Shown piece by piece: positions 62,111 to 64,000 of a stretch of 64,000 bases of DNA. Position 1 is the first letter of the stretch. Every line of letters begins with the position of its first letter. Both the position numbers and the translations under genes were made by a program. The notes beneath the pieces were generated by a model. That model saw only the letters and a list, made by a program, of their open reading frames with translations. It made no database searches and was not told where the DNA came from. This DNA is from Anabaena azotica FACHB-119 (GTDB taxonomy: Bacteria > Cyanobacteriota > Cyanobacteriia > Cyanobacteriales > Nostocaceae), in contig NZ_JACJSG010000043.1 of the NCBI RefSeq assembly GCF_014697625.1, positions 1 through 64,000 on the forward strand, in the 5' to 3' direction.

Positions 62111-63133
62111 TTAATCTTCTCCAGTGCTATCAACTTCCAAGGCTTTTAAAACTTTCAAATATAAATCTTCTACTTTCTGGGCTTGAGTATCGCCAATGGA
62201 AGCATAATGATCTAAGCCGGGAGCGCTGTTGACTTCAATAATTACATAATCCATCATTGGTCTGGTGATATCTGGAGTAATAACATCCAAACCTATTAAC
62301 CTCAGTCCCATATCTTTGGCAATATTGAAAGCTAATTTCTTAAAGTCAGGATGAATAGTCTCAGTGAAATCTATAGCTTCGCCACCATTGGACAAATTAG
62401 CATTATCTAAAAGATAAATAATCTTTCCATTAGGTATAACGCTTTGCGAATTTAGTTTTTGTTTTTGTAATTTGTGTTTAATGCGCCAGTCATCTAAGTC
62501 GATTACTCTTTTACCAAAATTCTCAAAAAATACTCTCTGCTTGTATTGTATTAGCTCTAGAATAGTGGATTTTCCATCACCAATTACAGATAAAGGCAGC
62601 CTTTGATAAACGGCTATAACTTCATCATCTATGACAACTATTCTGTAATCTTTACCAGGATAAAATCTTTCAACAATTAGACCAGTACAAATTTTAAATA
62701 TCTTTTTAGCTACTTGATAATACTCGGTTTTATTATGAATTTTAGCGACTAATTTACCTTGGCTAAGATTAATAGGTTTAATAAATACCGGAAATCCTAA
62801 ACTCTTGGCGTACTCAAACCCAGCATCAATATTTCTAGAATCACCTATTTTTTCACATATCTTATCATTAAAAAATGTTTCTCCTTCTGTGACTTTATAA
62901 CCAAAGTGCTTGAGGAAAAATTTAGAATAACCTTTATCTTTTGCTATTTCCGAAGAACCCAAACCATTGATATTAAACTTTGACCTAGTGAAGAAAACTT
63001 TCTTTCCATTTTTAAATGTAATATGTCCGACTAGCTCATATTCTGGCTCTACAACGACGACTGCACCAATTTGCGGAGCTATTTTTTGGATTATTGATGT
63101 TACTAATGGCATTTGATGATGAAAGAGTATCAT
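62111..63133 (-). CDS. ATP-grasp protein related to cyanophycin synthetase / GshF ligase domains
   Basis: A 340-residue ATP-grasp ligase. The central part (about 60-335) has LGFPVFIKPINLSQGKLVAK (nucleotide-binding Lys loop), IVERFYPGKDYRIVVIDDEVIAVYQR, VIGDGKSTILELI, NLSNGGEAIDFTETIHPDF and the metal-binding IEVNSAPGLDHYASIG. These are the segments shared by the CphA and GshF ATP-grasp domains. No Mur-ligase half is present, so it is not a full cyanophycin synthetase. It should join a carboxylate to an amine, with unknown substrates. Confidence 0.82.
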   Translation of the reverse strand: MILFHHQMPLVTSIIQKIAPQIGAVVVVEPEYELVGHITFKNGKKVFFTRSKFNINGLGSSEIAKDKGYSKFFLKHFGYKVTEGETFFNDKICEKIGDSRNIDAGFEYAKSLGFPVFIKPINLSQGKLVAKIHNKTEYYQVAKKIFKICTGLIVERFYPGKDYRIVVIDDEVIAVYQRLPLSVIGDGKSTILELIQYKQRVFFENFGKRVIDLDDWRIKHKLQKQKLNSQSVIPNGKIIYLLDNANLSNGGEAIDFTETIHPDFKKLAFNIAKDMGLRLIGLDVITPDITRPMMDYVIIEVNSAPGLDHYASIGDTQAQKVEDLYLKVLKALEVDSTGED

Positions 63134-63811
63134 TTGATGCGGAAATTTTAACTAACCAGTGGACATTGGTCAAGCTATAGTAGGGAACAGGGTACAGCTA
63201 TGAACACACCCTCAATTTTTACATAGGCAGATATAGAACGCATACTTAATTTTTGAAATATACCTAACAGGACTTACGCAAGTGTCACAATTGGTGGTTG
63301 GTGCGTGACGCTACAAGTCTCATGACTACGTTCAAATCTTTTAAGAGCGTCACACACCCTACAGAAAAAATATGCCAGTTGCGTAAGTCCTACCTAAGCG
63401 TGCATTACTAGCTCTATCAATGTGACTAATAAAACGCTGATATTTCTCTGTGTGTTTTCCGTATCACCGTGGTTTAATAAATGATTTTTTACCACAGGTC
63501 ACAGAGTAAAGAGGTGATAACAAAATACCAGTATAGCCAAGAAGTTATACAACAGACTCAGCAGAGGAGCTTGGTGATCCCGGTGGGTTTCAGTTGTGTA
63601 AAGGCTGGGTCAAGTCGCTACATTATGGGGATATGTATATTTTGTATAAGTTGCCACTTGCCTGCATATAAGCTGTTATAATGCAGCCAAAATATACGGC
63701 TACTAAGTATAAAAACGTATAATATAGAACTGAAATATGAAATAGATTTAAACCCTCCAACCTCCTACCTGATGACAATACTAAATATTCACACCGACCT
63801 ACTTAGAGTCA
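63134..63811. other. Spacer with a composite repeat element
   Basis: Holds MITE-like element E2 (63268-63391) and otherwise unremarkable AT-rich sequence. An open frame at 63481-63681 shows no family features. The promoter of the gene starting at 63812 should lie in about 63650-63790. Confidence 0.55.
63268..63391. repeat. MITE-like element, family E, copy 2
   Basis: Ends CAGGACTTACGCAA and TTGCGTAAGTCCT are inverted. Inside lies a second inverted repeat (GTGCGTGACGCT / GAGCGTCACACACCCTAC), related to the TAGGGTGCGT ends of family B. Confidence 0.75.
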
Positions 63812-64000
63812 ATGGAGCCATTGATAAGCCTCATCAAAAAATGGACATATACACATAATCCTCATTACAGTTTCAGAAACCGATTGGGTTTGGCAATTAC
63901 ATCGACCATCTTAATTTTTTCTTTATTGCTGTCATGGATTGTTGGGCTGACAGCAGAAATTCAGATTAAAGCAGACAGTGGTAAGTTCATGGAGCAACTG
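63812..64000 (+). CDS. N-terminus of a membrane protein, probably a sensor protein (3' end outside window)
   Basis: 63 codons are open to the window edge: a basic N-terminus (MEPLISLIKKWTYTHNPHYSFRNRLG), one membrane helix (about 28-48, LAITSTILIFSLLLSWIVG) and the start of an extracytoplasmic part. The layout (short cytosolic head, helix, then a periplasmic domain) is typical of sensor histidine kinases or cyclases, but no catalytic domain is in the window. Confidence 0.5.
   Translation, partial: MEPLISLIKKWTYTHNPHYSFRNRLGLAITSTILIFSLLLSWIVGLTAEIQIKADSGKFMEQL

Noticed and set aside
62111..63133. Cyanophycin synthetase (cphA)
   Set aside because: The protein is 340 residues and lacks the Mur-ligase-like half of CphA (about 900 residues).
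63481..63681. Open frame of 66 codons near the right edge
   Set aside because: Low-quality composition, no ribosome site and no family features.

Overview
The window reads as chromosome of a filamentous, heterocyst-type cyanobacterium of the Nostoc/Anabaena/Trichormus group. Evidence: many GCGATCGC (HIP1) octamers; the plastid-conserved pair ycf46-ycf35; sqdB-sqdX (sulfolipid); acsF (chlorophyll); a CyaB-type GAF adenylate cyclase; a CcbP-like calcium-binding protein; XisH/XisI-family genes; and a heavy load of small dispersed repeats, including 7-bp tandem arrays (STRR type). No rRNA operon, complete insertion sequence or CRISPR array was seen. The placement comes from gene content and repeat style, not from a database match.

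Layout. 0-7.5 kb: end of an unknown gene, a DsbA-like periplasmic thiol oxidoreductase, the RHH protein/ycf46/ycf35 cluster, a lipoprotein, then sqdB and sqdX. 7.6-22 kb: second-messenger genes (GAF-GAF-PAS adenylate cyclase; REC-PAS-GGDEF; FHA-PAS-GAF-GGDEF-EAL), a cobalamin operon (cobG-cobH fusion plus cobI) behind a cobalamin riboswitch, a CAU tRNA, a CcbP-like protein and an orphan TpsB transporter. 22-33.5 kb: argS, two Uma2-type nucleases, a truncated xisH beside an intact xisI, a small copper chaperone, a candidate small RNA next to a CRP-type palindrome, an AI-2E family permease, a cupredoxin, map, and an AtzE/AtzG-like amidase pair. 33.5-44 kb: NHL-thioredoxin protein, 2'-5' RNA ligase-like protein, SRP RNA, queF, acsF, glgA, hemC and infC. 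44-55 kb: an NTT/MFS-HEAT fusion, then a four-gene minus-strand cluster (vWA protein, tubulin-like GTPase, MotA/TolQ/ZorA-like channel with a long coiled tail, MotB/ZorB/OmpA-like partner). 55-64 kb: FAD-dependent desaturase-like enzyme, GH15/phosphorylase-kinase-like protein, a four-helix-bundle (S23/Avd type) gene among heptamer arrays, an MDR oxidoreductase, an ATP-grasp protein and the start of a membrane protein.

The best candidate for an undescribed system is the vWA / tubulin-like / ZorA-like / ZorB-like cluster at 47343-54313. It combines an apparent ion-driven inner-membrane motor pair with a predicted filament-forming GTPase and a membrane-anchored vWA protein.

The second theme is repeats. 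At least five families of short inverted-repeat elements (MITE-like) fill the intergenic spaces, one repeat lies in frame inside cobG, and the 7-bp arrays have a consistent orientation relative to neighbouring genes, several ending within a few bases of a start codon.
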